DNA of 64,000 nt from Zymobacter sp047495495 (GCF_047495495.1 NZ_CP179930.1:2728001-2792000), one strand, 5' to 3'. Positions 42,253 through 51,455 are shown, counted from the stretch's first letter. A program made the numbers and translations. Notes: a model not told the origin generated them from the sequence alone.

Positions 42253-43443
42253 TCAACGCTCCTTCAAAGCCATACGCGCGTTGATCAGGTTCATCAACAG
42301 CGATACCAACAGACTCAGTGCCAAGTAGACCGCCATCGTGGTCGCCATGATCTCAAGTGCCTGCCCGGTCTGGTTGAGGGTCGTGATGCCGTAGACGGCG
42401 AACAGGTCGGGATAGCCGATAGCGATCCCAAGCGATGAGTTCTTGATCACGTTGAGGTACTGGCTGGCCAGCTGCGGAATGATGACGCGCATGGCCTGCG
42501 GCAGCACGATCTTGCGCATGGTCAGTCCGCCCGGCAGACACAGCGACGTTGCCGCTTCACGCTGGCCGTTGGGAACAGATGCCAGCCCAGAGCGCACGGC
42601 TTCCGCTACAAACGCCGCGGCATACAGCGTCAGTGTCAACCACAGCACCACTAGCTCGGGAATTAGATGAATCCCACCGCGAGAACTGAACGCGGTCAGT
42701 TTTGGCAGGCTCAGTGACGCATGAATGCCCGAACAGAAGAAGGTCACCAGCGGCGGCAGCACGATCAAGGCCAGCGTCAACCAGCGCACCGGCCAGCCGT
42801 CTTTACCTCGACGTACGCGATACTGGTTGATGTTGCGCATCACCAGCATGGCGACCAGCCCAAGTGCCAGCGCCAGCCACAGCGGCCAAGTGCTGGAAGA
42901 GAACTCGACCCACGGCAGCACCAGTCCTTTCTTATTAAGGAAGGCGACACCCCACAGCGAGTAGCTCTTCTTGAACTCCGGCAGAACGCTCATCATCAGC
43001 GCCGACCAGAACAGCAGCTGCAACAGCATCGGGATATTACGGAAGATCTCGATATAAACAGTCGCACAGCGTGACAGCAGCCAGTTGGAGGACAGGCGCG
43101 CCATCCCGACCAGTAGCCCGAGCAGCGTACAGGTCACGATGGACAGCCCCGCCACCAGCAGCGTATTCAGCAGGCCGACCGTGAACGCATCGGCATAGGT
43201 GCTGTTGACACTGTAGTCGACCAGTGTCTGAGAGATACCGAACCCTGAGCGCTGGCTCAGGTAGTTGAACCCCGTCGTGACCCCTTGAGCCGCGAGGTTC
43301 GACAGGGTGTTGTTCGCCAGTAGAATGACGAGCACGACGGCCACCAGCAGCATCACTGCCTGGAGGACGAACGCCCGAACACGAGGGTCTCGCCAAAGCG
43401 GACCGTGCTCGCGCGGAGGAATGGTCGTAGAAGGTCGCAGCAT
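42253..43443 (-). CDS. aapQ: Amino-acid ABC transporter permease AapQ
   Basis: 396-aa partner permease of AapM. Motifs: IEIFRNIPMLLQLLFW, FVAEAVRSGLASVPNGQREA and LCLPGGLTMRKIVLPQAMR. As in AapQ, the loop between helices is long. Start at 43443 (AAGGAAAG seven bases upstream) rather than 43485. A GC-rich hairpin at 43561-43583 separates it from aapJ. Confidence 0.9.
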   Translation of the reverse strand: MLRPSTTIPPREHGPLWRDPRVRAFVLQAVMLLVAVVLVILLANNTLSNLAAQGVTTGFNYLSQRSGFGISQTLVDYSVNSTYADAFTVGLLNTLLVAGLSIVTCTLLGLLVGMARLSSNWLLSRCATVYIEIFRNIPMLLQLLFWSALMMSVLPEFKKSYSLWGVAFLNKKGLVLPWVEFSSSTWPLWLALALGLVAMLVMRNINQYRVRRGKDGWPVRWLTLALIVLPPLVTFFCSGIHASLSLPKLTAFSSRGGIHLIPELVVLWLTLTLYAAAFVAEAVRSGLASVPNGQREAATSLCLPGGLTMRKIVLPQAMRVIIPQLASQYLNVIKNSSLGIAIGYPDLFAVYGITTLNQTGQALEIMATTMAVYLALSLLVSLLMNLINARMALKER

Positions 43444-43560
43444 GGCGTTCACTTTCCTTTCATTCAACGACAGGGTGTCGATCACCGCTGCCGACTCGGC
43501 ACATCACGCCCCCCCCCTGATACGGCAATCATCACTCGCCGCCACAGGGTACCTACGGAA

Positions 43561-43583
43561 GCTGCCCCGAGCGCCGGGGCAGC
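43561..43583 (-). promoter_or_regulatory. Intercistronic hairpin between aapJ and aapQ
   Basis: Perfect stem GCTGCCCC (43561-43568) / GGGGCAGC (43576-43583), 7-nt loop, no T run, about 50 bp after the aapJ stop. A smaller hairpin GGCCT/AGGCC directly precedes it. Likely lowers read-through or stabilises the binding-protein message. Confidence 0.55.
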
Positions 43584-43631
43584 GTTGTTAGTACAGAAGC
43601 CCTCAGGCTCTAGCCGGCCTGAAGAAAGGCC

Positions 43632-44660
43632 TTAACGCACGGGCGGTGCATACTGGAAGCCACCGGCGTTCCACAGTGCGTTTTTGCCACGTGCCAGTTT
43701 GAGAGGAGAGTGTTCACCGACGGTACGGTCGAAGATTTCGCCGTAGTTACCAACGTTCTTCACGATATTGTGTGCCCAGTCGTTGGACAGCCCCAGCTGC
43801 TTGCCGAAGTCACCGTCTTTGCCAAGCAGACGCGCCATATCGGGCGATTTAGGCGCCGCCGTCAGCGCATCAACGTTCTTGCTGGTGATGCCCATTTCTT
43901 CAGCATTCAGCATGGCATACAGCGCCCAGCTGACGACCTTGCCCCATGCTTCGTCGCCACGGCGTACCATCGGGGCCAGCGGTTCCTTGGAAATCATTTC
44001 CGGCAAAATTACACCGCTATTAGGATCTTTGAGCTGACTGCGCAGCGCGGCCAGCTGAGAACTGTCAATGCTGATCGAGTCGCAACGGCTGCCTTCGAAG
44101 GCGGCCAGCAGCTGCGCCGGGCTTTCGAACGTCACCGCCTGATAGTGAAGGTTATGGCTGGCGAAAAAGTCAGCCATGTTCATTTCGCTGGTACTGCCGG
44201 ACTGCGTACAGACCGTCGCGCCATCCAGCTCTTTGGGCGATGTGACACCGGCATCCTTGTGCACAAGGAACCCCTGACCGTCGTAGAACAGTACGCCGCC
44301 CGGGAAACTCAGGCCCATGCTGTTGTCGCGCGATGCCGACCACGTCGTGTTGCGGCTCAGCATGTCCACTTCACCCGACTGCAGAGCCGTGAAGCGTTCG
44401 CTGTTCGGCAGCGGTACGAAGGTTACCTTTTCAGGGTTGCCGAACACGGCGGTGGCAACGGCACGGCACATTTCAGTATCTATACCCTGCCAGCGACCTT
44501 TAGCATCGGGGGCCGAGAAGCCCGCCAGCCCATCGCTAACGCCACAGCGCAGCTCGCCGCGTTTCTTCACGTTTTCCAGCGTGCCGGCATGGCTGAACTG
44601 TGTTGCCAGCATGCCCGCCATTGCGATACCCATTGCGGTCAGAACAGTACGTGTACGCAT
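43632..44660 (-). CDS. aapJ: Amino-acid-binding periplasmic protein AapJ
   Basis: Periplasmic receptor of the AapJQMP importer for Glu/Gln/Asp and related amino acids, 342 aa. Signal peptide RTRTVLTAMGIAMAGML...SHA, then TLENVKKRGELRCGVSDGL, the ligand site GFSAPDAKGRWQGIDTEMC, DMLSRNTTWSASRD and DGATVCTQSGSTSE. ATG at 44660 is preferred (GGGGG upstream); a GTG at 44675 is possible. First gene of the operon. Confidence 0.92.
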   Translation of the reverse strand: MRTRTVLTAMGIAMAGMLATQFSHAGTLENVKKRGELRCGVSDGLAGFSAPDAKGRWQGIDTEMCRAVATAVFGNPEKVTFVPLPNSERFTALQSGEVDMLSRNTTWSASRDNSMGLSFPGGVLFYDGQGFLVHKDAGVTSPKELDGATVCTQSGSTSEMNMADFFASHNLHYQAVTFESPAQLLAAFEGSRCDSISIDSSQLAALRSQLKDPNSGVILPEMISKEPLAPMVRRGDEAWGKVVSWALYAMLNAEEMGITSKNVDALTAAPKSPDMARLLGKDGDFGKQLGLSNDWAHNIVKNVGNYGEIFDRTVGEHSPLKLARGKNALWNAGGFQYAPPVR

Positions 44661-44675
44661 TGCAGATACCCCCAC

Positions 44676-45190
44676 TTATCCATAACAAGAGACATCGACC
44701 CGCTGCGGCACAAAGCATGCGCTCAAAGAAGGTGCGACTTCGTTATCTTCCCGTATGCAATAACCGTTCCAACCTTAAAAATTCCTTTCATTTCATATTA
44801 CTAAGCATGATGACGACCTACCGCTCGCCACGAATGGCGGTCATCATGGCATCTCTATCACGTCCTGCTCCCACCACACTCACCGTTTGGACGCATGATC
44901 TGCACGCCGGGCTCACGAATGGCACCACAATGGAGCAACGAACAGTCAATGCCCGCCAATACAGAAGGTTGCGCCCATGACAGGACGCACCAAAAGGGAT
45001 AGTCACACTAAAAACAAGGTATTGAATGAGCGCCCGACACCGTGCCGACAATTCCTTGCATTACACTCAATTTGCTCACTCGCCAGCACTGATCGGTTAT
45101 AATCCTGTCAATATTCCCGACCCTTCCTCTCGCAGTGAAGGTCCACCGCATAGACCGAGCGCGCCCCTGACGGCGCAGGAGCCAAGGCAA
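44676..45190. other. Divergent control region of aapJ and fpr
   Basis: No gene is supported. A perfect TATAAT lies at 45098-45103 on the plus strand with a TTGCTC 20 bp upstream (long spacing), a likely fpr promoter with a leader of roughly 80 nt. No clear promoter was found for aapJ. The frame of fpr is open back to 45026, but that stretch has the promoter and no domain. Confidence 0.5.
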
Positions 45191-45970
45191 GTGAGCAGCA
45201 AGTTTTCGACCGAGAAAGTGCTGAGCGTTCACCACTGGAACGACACCCTCTTCAGCTTTACCGCCACGCGTGATCGCAGTCTGCGCTTCAAGAGCGGCCA
45301 GTTCGTCATGATCGGCCTGGAAGTGGATGGCAAGCCGCTGGTGCGCGCGTATTCGATTGCCAGCCCCCACTACGCAGACGAGCTCGAATTCTTCTCGATC
45401 AAGGTGCAAAATGGCCCGCTGACGTCGCGCCTCCAGCACCTCAAAGTGGGCGATGACGTTCTGATCAGCCGCAAGCCGACCGGCACGCTGGTGCTGGACG
45501 ACCTGCGCCCTGGTCGCTACCTCTACCTACTGTCTACCGGCACGGGACTGGCACCGTTCATTAGCCTGATTCAGGACCCGGAAACCTATGAACGCTTCGA
45601 GAAAGTGATTCTGGTGCACGGTGTCCGCGAAGTCAGCGAGCTGGCCTACAAGGACTTCATCGAAAAGGAACTGCCTGAGCACGAGTATCTGGGCGAAGAT
45701 GTCCGCGACAAGCTGATTTACTACCCGACGGTGACGCGTGAAGAGTTCCACACCATGGGACGTCTGACCGATCACATTCGCTCGGGCAAACTGTTCGAAG
45801 ACATCGGCCTGCCGAAGATTGACCCCGAACACGACCGCGCAATGATCTGCGGCAGCCCGGCGATGCTGGCGGAAACGTCAGAAGTACTGAATGAATGCGG
45901 CTTGAAGATTTCACCGCGCATGGGTGAACAGGGCGACTACGTCATAGAACGTGCGTTCGTCAGCCAGTAA
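45191..45970 (+). CDS. fpr: Ferredoxin/flavodoxin--NADP+ reductase
   Basis: FAD enzyme exchanging electrons between NADPH and ferredoxin or flavodoxin. 259 aa from the GTG at 45191, the usual size of Pseudomonas/Azotobacter Fpr. Motifs: FAD site VRAYSIASPHYADELEFFS, pyrophosphate loop PLTSRLQHLKVGD, NADP site LLSTGTGLAPFISL, MICGSPAML and the C-terminal aromatic/basic tail VIERAFVSQ. AGGAG lies nine bases ahead of the GTG. The class with a non-Tyr C-terminus (Phe-Val) is bacterial subclass I. Often redox regulated; no such operator was recognised here. Confidence 0.94.
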   Translation: MSSKFSTEKVLSVHHWNDTLFSFTATRDRSLRFKSGQFVMIGLEVDGKPLVRAYSIASPHYADELEFFSIKVQNGPLTSRLQHLKVGDDVLISRKPTGTLVLDDLRPGRYLYLLSTGTGLAPFISLIQDPETYERFEKVILVHGVREVSELAYKDFIEKELPEHEYLGEDVRDKLIYYPTVTREEFHTMGRLTDHIRSGKLFEDIGLPKIDPEHDRAMICGSPAMLAETSEVLNECGLKISPRMGEQGDYVIERAFVSQ

Positions 45971-45994
45971 TCCGTAAGAGATTGCATAGTGCGC

Positions 45995-46021
45995 AAAAGG
46001 CAGCCCATGAGGGCTGCCTTT
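45995..46021 (+). terminator. Terminator of fpr
   Basis: Eleven-bp perfect stem AAAGGCAGCCC (45996-46006) / GGGCTGCCTTT (46011-46021) with ATGA loop, 26 bp after the stop; the tail TTTCATG is short. Confidence 0.85.
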
Positions 46022-46149
46022 CATGTATATGAAGGTGCGTATATTTATTCGCTTCACAGCAAGGAGCCTGCGAAAGCGTGGCAGGTTTTGCTCAAGAACT
46101 GGCCTGAATGTCCGATCAACCGTAGAAGAGTCATTTCCTTCAATGATCT

Positions 46150-46467
46150 ATGGGCCACACCATGAAAACGAATGCGCTTTGTAAAGGGCTGGCACTGACG
46201 GCGTTACTGTCCATGGCACCGCTGGCGCAGGCCGCCGAAAACTGGTTCCTTCCTCAGGGCTCTCTGGCCTGCCTGACGCCAGAAAGCTTCGAAGTGCAGC
46301 GCAAGCTGGTCACGCAGAACAAGCATGAGATCGCCGAAGACTGCGGAACGACCAAGGAACGCTTTATCGTCAACATTCTCCAATACAGCTTCTTCAGTGG
46401 CAGCCATGTGAAGGTGCTTGAGAACGGCGTCGAACTGTGGGTATTCAGCTCCACACTTGATAAGTGA
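46150..46467 (+). CDS. Small exported protein of unknown function
   Basis: 105 aa with a clear signal peptide (LCKGLALTALLSMAPLAQA) cut before AENWF. The ~75-residue mature part has two cysteines (SLACLTPE, AEDCGTT) that could pair, and ends in VELWVFSSTLDK. Start at 46150 or at the in-frame ATG 46162 (MKTNALC), which is the more usual signal-peptide start; no strong RBS decides. No family recognised. Confidence 0.55.
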   Translation: MGHTMKTNALCKGLALTALLSMAPLAQAAENWFLPQGSLACLTPESFEVQRKLVTQNKHEIAEDCGTTKERFIVNILQYSFFSGSHVKVLENGVELWVFSSTLDK

Positions 46468-46531
46468 TCATAACGATAAGCGATGCCGACCACGCAACCG
46501 CACGGCGGACACGCACGGCTACAGCACTGCA

Positions 46532-47512
46532 CTAATTAAACAGCAGGATCCTCTTCTTCAAAGACTCGCCACTGGCCATGTGCAAAAGCTGCTGAGGCAG
46601 CGTCTCGAACGCGCATTCGTGCCAGTGGTCGGTACGTGCAATGCCCTGACTGACCCACGCCATGACACGTTCGAACACCTCACGACGCGCCACGGGCGAC
46701 GCACTGTGCAACCACCGACGCATGTGAAAGTCGATATAACGCACGTCCTGTCGCTGCTGCCAGAACGGCAGCGGCAGTGCCTGCCCTGACAGCAGCCCAT
46801 AGTGCATGTAAAGCCCGCCCTGTTTCAGACCCGCCTTCCAGCAGATGCCCTCGTTTCCCCCTACGCAGTCCAGCACGATGTCCATGTCTCGCAGATACGC
46901 CTGACGCTGGCACTCGTAGTCGTCATCTTCTTCGATCAGATGATGTGCGACTTGTAGGCCTTCATACGCTGGCTGCAGTGACGCCGCTCGGCGCGTACTG
47001 ATCAGCGGTGCGACACCAATATGATTGGCCATCCGGATCAGAATACGTCCGATCGCCGAACCGGCCCCGCTGATGAAGAGCCGCATGCCCGGCACCAGCC
47101 GCCCTTCGACGAACAGCATCAGCCATGCGGTGACGGGGTTCACGAAACTGGTGGCGGCTTCGATGTCGCTGAGATAATCCCGAACGGGCATGCACCACTC
47201 GCCCGCAACGGTCTTGAATGACTGCCACATGCCAGCGCTGCCGACAGGAAGCACGCGCTCGCCGAGGGCAAGGTGCCGTACATTAGAGCCGACCGCCTCC
47301 ACGTACCCCACCCCTTCAAACCCGGGCAGGAAAGGCAGGGGAATACGCATACGGTACTGACCGGCAATGGTGACCAGATCGGAAGGATTGATGGGAGAGG
47401 CCAGCATGCGCACACGCACTTCGTGCGACTGGAGGTCAGGCGGGACGTAAGGTTCGAGCGTGACCACATCCTGTGGTGGGCCAAAACGATGTACAATAGC
47501 GCGCTGCGGCAT
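46532..47512 (-). CDS. Zinc-independent medium-chain reductase (enoyl/quinone reductase-like)
   Basis: 326-aa MDR superfamily oxidoreductase. N-terminal MPQRAIVHRFGPPQDVVTLE, substrate-domain NPSDLVTIAGQYRMRIPLPF, PGFEGVGYVEAVG, and the nucleotide site FISGAGSAIGRILIRMAN followed by DIVLDCVGG. No structural or catalytic zinc cysteines are seen. The pattern resembles trans-2-enoyl-CoA reductase/MECR and quinone reductase families; NADPH use is likely. Start at 47512 preferred over 47563 because of the family N-terminus. Confidence 0.75.
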   Translation of the reverse strand: MPQRAIVHRFGPPQDVVTLEPYVPPDLQSHEVRVRMLASPINPSDLVTIAGQYRMRIPLPFLPGFEGVGYVEAVGSNVRHLALGERVLPVGSAGMWQSFKTVAGEWCMPVRDYLSDIEAATSFVNPVTAWLMLFVEGRLVPGMRLFISGAGSAIGRILIRMANHIGVAPLISTRRAASLQPAYEGLQVAHHLIEEDDDYECQRQAYLRDMDIVLDCVGGNEGICWKAGLKQGGLYMHYGLLSGQALPLPFWQQRQDVRYIDFHMRRWLHSASPVARREVFERVMAWVSQGIARTDHWHECAFETLPQQLLHMASGESLKKRILLFN

Positions 47513-47761
47513 GGCATAAACGTTCGCTGAGAAAAAGGCCAGCATACCGACCGGCAGCGACACTGCCCATCGCTTTGTATGTCGGCATTCCCAAAGAAAC
47601 GATCAAACCAACACGGCTGTCGTATCGAATCACTCGGGCTTTTTGGATACCCTGTGCCGACGCCGCCCAGCGCTCTTCCCTTCACCCACTCTTCGCCGCG
47701 CTACCTTCAACAGTACGGGCTTTCAGTGTGGCCCATTTTCCACGATGACAGGATGCTAGGC

Positions 47762-48436
47762 ATGATTCGCTTCGACAATGTCCATTATCACTATCGAAAT
47801 CACCCGGTCATCAACGGTCTGTCGCTTGAACTGACGGAGCGCAGGATTGGCATCGTGGGCAGCAATGGGTCAGGCAAAAGCACGCTGTCACGCCTATTGA
47901 ACGGGCTGCTTGTGCCCACGGAAGGCCGCATCACAGTCGACGAACTGGACACGCGCACGCAGGCACGGCTGGTACGGCGCCGAGTCGGGCTGGTGTTCCA
48001 GAACCCCGACAGCCAGATCGTACTGCCGACCGTAGCGGAAGATCTGGCCTTTGGCCTGCGCCACCAGAAGGTGCCCAAGGCGCGCATTGACGAGCTGATT
48101 GATGAAGTGCTGACCCGGCATGATCTACAAGCCTTTCGCGATACCCCTATTCATCATTTGAGCGGTGGTCAGAAACAGCTGGTGGCCCTATCAGGCATTC
48201 TAGTGATGTCACCACAGTGGCTGGTGCTTGATGAGCCAACGACGCTGCTCGACCTGCGCAATCGCCGCCGCATCACTGAGGTGATCGACCAGCTGGAACA
48301 GCGCGCGATTGTTGTTTCGCATGATTTGGAACTGATGCAGCATATGGAGCGCGTGATTGTGCTTGATCAGGGCAAAGTGGCCATCGACGCGCCACCGGGT
48401 ATCGCGCTGCCGTTCTATACCGAGCAGATGGCATGA
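47762..48436 (+). CDS. bioM: Biotin ECF transporter ATPase BioM
   Basis: ATP-binding subunit of an energy-coupling-factor biotin importer, 224 aa. Walker A GSNGSGKST, Q-loop VFQNPDSQIVLPTVAEDLAF (ECF-type), signature LSGGQKQL, Walker B WLVLDEPT, switch His in VVSHDLELM. The start at 47762 gives the family N-terminus MIRFDNVHYHY; the frame is open to 47579. Overlaps bioN by 4 bp. Confidence 0.9.
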   Translation: MIRFDNVHYHYRNHPVINGLSLELTERRIGIVGSNGSGKSTLSRLLNGLLVPTEGRITVDELDTRTQARLVRRRVGLVFQNPDSQIVLPTVAEDLAFGLRHQKVPKARIDELIDEVLTRHDLQAFRDTPIHHLSGGQKQLVALSGILVMSPQWLVLDEPTTLLDLRNRRRITEVIDQLEQRAIVVSHDLELMQHMERVIVLDQGKVAIDAPPGIALPFYTEQMA

Positions 48437-49023
48437 CAGGGTTGTACAGCGCAGGCCACAGCCTGATCCACCGCCTTCCCGCCGGGCTGAAACTGTTCCT
48501 GCTGTGTGCCGCAGGTATTGGACTCTTCCATTTGAGCGACTGGCGCCCGATGCTGGCCGTACTGGCAGGCATCACGCTGCTATACCCGCTGGCACACCTG
48601 CCCTTATCGGTGCTGGTACGCCAACTGCGGGCACTGGCATGGCTGCTTGTGCTGCTGACCGCATTCCAATGGTGGGCACAGGGTTGGCAGACGGCCGTCA
48701 CCTCTTCCGCACGCCTCGCTGCCTTGCTAGTACTGGCGAACCTGATCACACTGACGACGCGCACGACCGCCACCATCGACGCCCTGACACGCGTCTTGTC
48801 TGGCCTGCGCTTCATCGGCGTGAACCCCGAAAGGATCAGCCTGACGATTTCGCTGGCACTGCGCTTTCTGCCGGTCATCATTGAGGTCACACATGAAGTG
48901 CGGGCCGCCCAAAAAGCACGCGGACTCGAGTTCAGTCTGCTGGCAACAGCCATCCCCGTGATCGTTCGCACGTTGAAGATGGCGGACGATATCGCCGACG
49001 CCATCGACGCTCGCCAGGGCTGA
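48433..49023 (+). CDS. bioN: Biotin ECF transporter T-component BioN
   Basis: Membrane coupling subunit (EcfT family), 196 aa, with about five helices and two coupling segments containing Ala-Arg-Gly signatures: the second is clear (EVRAAQKARGLEF), the first diverged. It couples BioM to the S-component. ATGA overlap with bioM. Confidence 0.88.
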   Translation: MTGLYSAGHSLIHRLPAGLKLFLLCAAGIGLFHLSDWRPMLAVLAGITLLYPLAHLPLSVLVRQLRALAWLLVLLTAFQWWAQGWQTAVTSSARLAALLVLANLITLTTRTTATIDALTRVLSGLRFIGVNPERISLTISLALRFLPVIIEVTHEVRAAQKARGLEFSLLATAIPVIVRTLKMADDIADAIDARQG

Positions 49024-49102
49024 ACCTGCTTCGCACCATCGCTTCTTGAGGCCCTGCTTTCAACCCAAGCCTTCTGCATCCACTACGACGGAAATCAACG
49101 AT

Positions 49103-49639
49103 ATGACGACACGCGACCTCGTCTACATTGCACTGTTTGCGGCCATCAGCGCCGCCACCGCCATCTTTCCACCGATCGCTCTGCCGTTTGGCGTACCCAT
49201 CGTCGTGCAGTCGATCGCTCCCCTGCTGGCCGGTAGCATTATCGGCGCTTGGCGCGGCGCGCTGTCGATCGTGCTGTTCATCGCATTGGTCGCGATAGGG
49301 CTGCCACTGCTATCCGGCGGACGCGGCGGGATAGCACAGTTGCTTGCCCCGGCAGGTGGGTTTGTCTTCTCATGGATCATCGTCGCGGCCGTCGTCGGTT
49401 GGCTGATCCAGCGCCGCCACGGCAATGCTGGTCTGGTCTACCGCATCGCCAGCAATCTGTTCGGGGCGCTCGTCATCAGTTATCCGATTGGCATTGTCTG
49501 GCTGTCCTACAGCACGGGAATGACGCTACAAGCGGCCGCCTTCGCGGCATGCGCCTTCATTGGAGGCGATATCATCAAGGTAATCGTAGCGTCAGTGGTC
49601 AGCCGCGCCGTACAGCGCGCCTATCCCATCATCATCTGA
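49103..49639 (+). CDS. bioY: Biotin-binding S-component BioY
   Basis: Six-helix membrane protein that binds biotin, 178 aa. Family pattern: TTRDLVYIALFAAISAAT, GVPIVVQSIAPLLAGSIIG, ARG-rich loop LPLLSGGRGGIAQL, PAGGFVFSWI and SYPIGIVWL. With BioM and BioN it forms a complete BioMNY importer, in the order MNY. The gap of 79 bp after bioN has no terminator. A start at 49046 is less likely. Confidence 0.92.
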   Translation: MTTRDLVYIALFAAISAATAIFPPIALPFGVPIVVQSIAPLLAGSIIGAWRGALSIVLFIALVAIGLPLLSGGRGGIAQLLAPAGGFVFSWIIVAAVVGWLIQRRHGNAGLVYRIASNLFGALVISYPIGIVWLSYSTGMTLQAAAFAACAFIGGDIIKVIVASVVSRAVQRAYPIII

Positions 49640-49716
49640 TGGGGTGACGCCAAAAGCGATGTGATCGACATTCACCGCATGCCTCGCAGGATACCAATAG
49701 AGACATGCGGTTCGTC

Positions 49717-50325
49717 TCAGCTGGCGGAAAAGGTGGGCATGCGCCAGTTATAGCGCAGGGCAAGACCACGCAGCAGGAAGCCCGTAATCATGGCCAAGCT
49801 AACCGCGCTCATCTGCGGCATTTGAAGGGTCTCAAAGCAATAGAGGTAGACACAGGCCACGGCCGCCGACACGCTAGCGTACAGTTCCTGCTGGAACAGC
49901 AGCGGCACGACGTTACACATCACATCGCGGATCACGCCTCCCGCACAACCGGTCACCATCCCCGCAATCACGCATACCGCCATTGATTGATGCAGCTCGT
50001 AGGCCACGTTGCAGCCCCCTACCGTGAACACCACCAGCCCCATCGCATCCAGCGCTAGAAACAGGTGACGCAACTTCTGCATGCGCGCCGCCATCGCCGC
50101 CCCGATCAGGGCGAATACGGTCGTCAGCAGCAATAACCATGGGTCTTTCACCCATGTCAGGGGATGATGATTGAGGAGAACATCACGCAACGTACCGCCA
50201 CCTAGGCCGGCAACGGCACCGATCACGGCAACTCCGAACCAGTCCATGCGATAGCGGTTGGCAATCAATGCGGCCGTCGTCGCCTCGGCGCTAACGGCAA
50301 TGATATTGAGCGTGTCGAGCAGCAT
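49717..50325 (-). CDS. TRIC/UPF0126-family membrane protein
   Basis: 202-aa protein with seven helices in two similar halves. Each half carries the family glycine-rich motif before a conserved Asp: GLGGGTLRDVLLNHHPLTWV and GCAGGVIRDVMCNVVPLLF. Bacterial members related to trimeric intracellular cation channels; substrate unsettled (ions or small metabolites such as glycine have been proposed). Start at 50325 gives a normal N-terminus MLLDTLNIIAVSAEA. Confidence 0.88.
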   Translation of the reverse strand: MLLDTLNIIAVSAEATTAALIANRYRMDWFGVAVIGAVAGLGGGTLRDVLLNHHPLTWVKDPWLLLLTTVFALIGAAMAARMQKLRHLFLALDAMGLVVFTVGGCNVAYELHQSMAVCVIAGMVTGCAGGVIRDVMCNVVPLLFQQELYASVSAAVACVYLYCFETLQMPQMSAVSLAMITGFLLRGLALRYNWRMPTFSAS

Positions 50326-50444
50326 GGTGGTGTCCGGTTCTGGCAGCAAGGGAAGCGTCAGCAGAAAAGGTAAACGGCCGGAACACCGAAAGGCAAGATG
50401 GCACCCCGCCTCACATCGATACAAGGTGCCCGCCAAGAAGGCGC

Positions 50445-50783
50445 TTACACAGCGTCGGGGCCAGTTTCGCCCGTACGGATACGGATAACCTGCTCCAACG
50501 GCGACACGAAGATCTTGCCATCGCCGATCTTGCCCGTGTTGGCGACGGACGTGATGGCATCGACAACCTGATCGACCATGTTGTCGTCAACGGCCGCTTC
50601 CAGCTTAACCTTCGGCAGGAAATCGACGACATATTCTGCACCGCGGTACAGCTCGGTGTGGCCCTTCTGACGACCGAAGCCCTTGACTTCTGTCACGGTA
50701 ATACCTTGAACGCCGATGTCCGACAGTGCTTCGCGTACATCGTCGAGCTTGAACGGTTTGATGATCGCAGATACCAATTTCAT
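50445..50783 (-). CDS. glnK: Nitrogen regulatory protein P-II (GlnK type)
   Basis: 112-aa PII signal protein that senses 2-oxoglutarate/ATP and glutamine status. Full PII pattern: MKLVSAIIKPFKLDDVREAL, VTEVKGFGRQKGHTELY, the T-loop uridylylation Tyr51 in LYRGAEYVVDFLPK, and GKIGDGKIFVSPLEQVIRIR. MKLV start and EQV-x-RIR tail fit GlnK rather than GlnB. No amtB gene is next to it. Start at 50783, frame open to 50843. Confidence 0.9.
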   Translation of the reverse strand: MKLVSAIIKPFKLDDVREALSDIGVQGITVTEVKGFGRQKGHTELYRGAEYVVDFLPKVKLEAAVDDNMVDQVVDAITSVANTGKIGDGKIFVSPLEQVIRIRTGETGPDAV

Positions 50784-51152
50784 GATAGAAAACCTCGGTG
50801 CAGATGTTGTCTGTTGTTGGAAGAGCGGCCTGTACGTCGTCATGCAGGGCTAGGAGTTGTCGGTCCCGTGGCATGCGGCAGGGCTGCCGAAGCGGAAGAA
50901 CAGGCACTGCGTCACTGCAGGTTGGCATAGTTAACTATATGGGCAGGCAGGATACATGCCAATTCCGTTCGGGGGAATGATCGAAAAGCGACATAAGCGC
51001 ATTGGCTTTTCACGATTCGGAAGTAGCACTTGTGCCCCAGCACGATACACTGTAATCATTCAGGAGACGCATGGACACCGAGCGCGGCACACTTTCCGCC
51101 TCATGTGCACATGACGCCTCGCCTTCTCGACATCCCGGATCAGGAGGATGCC
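50784..51152. other. Leader and control region between glnK and ubiK
   Basis: No gene supported. Contains the glnK promoter (see 50934-50962) and the ubiK promoter region; an open frame into ubiK from 51030 has no coding character. No sigma-54 -24/-12 element was found. Confidence 0.5.
50934..50962 (-). promoter_or_regulatory. Sigma-70-type promoter of glnK with overlapping palindrome
   Basis: On the minus strand TTGGCA (50957-50962), 17-bp spacer, TATAGT (50934-50939): one mismatch to each consensus hexamer. The -10 overlaps a perfect 12-bp palindrome ATAGTTAACTAT (50927-50938), a possible operator. The leader would be about 145 nt. Confidence 0.6.
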
Positions 51153-51455
51153 ATGCCTCGTAACAATGATATCTTCAACCAGTTTTTCGGCCAGTTCAGC
51201 GAAAAACTGTCACAGTTCAGTGCCGTTCCCGACAGCGTCAAGCAGAGCATGCACGGTGCCATGCGCAGCGCCTTCGATCGTATGGACCTGGTGTCGCGCG
51301 AAGAGTTCGACATCACGCAGAGCGTACTCGAACGCACCCGCAACCGTCTGGAAATGCTGGAGCGCCGCATCGACGTGCTTGAGAAGCAGCTGGATGCACA
51401 GCGCAGCAGCGCAGATAACGAACATCCGGGCGAAGAAGCGCTACGCGACGCCTGA
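51153..51455 (+). CDS. ubiK: Ubiquinone biosynthesis accessory factor UbiK
   Basis: 100-aa factor needed for efficient aerobic ubiquinone synthesis, interacting with the SCP2 protein UbiJ. N-terminal amphipathic helices (NDIFNQFFGQFSEKLSQF) and a C-terminal coiled coil (TRNRLEMLERRIDVLEKQLD) that trimerises. Good RBS (AGGAGG) ahead of the ATG at 51153. The pairing of ubiK (yqiC) with comM is common in gammaproteobacteria. Confidence 0.9.
   Translation: MPRNNDIFNQFFGQFSEKLSQFSAVPDSVKQSMHGAMRSAFDRMDLVSREEFDITQSVLERTRNRLEMLERRIDVLEKQLDAQRSSADNEHPGEEALRDA

Noticed and set aside
43710..44804. 364-codon plus-strand open frame opposite aapJ
   Set aside because: Antisense shadow of the amino-acid-binding protein.
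50860..50960. Sigma-54 promoter for glnK
   Set aside because: No GG-N10-GC pair with flanking consensus was found in the right orientation; a sigma-70-like promoter fits better.
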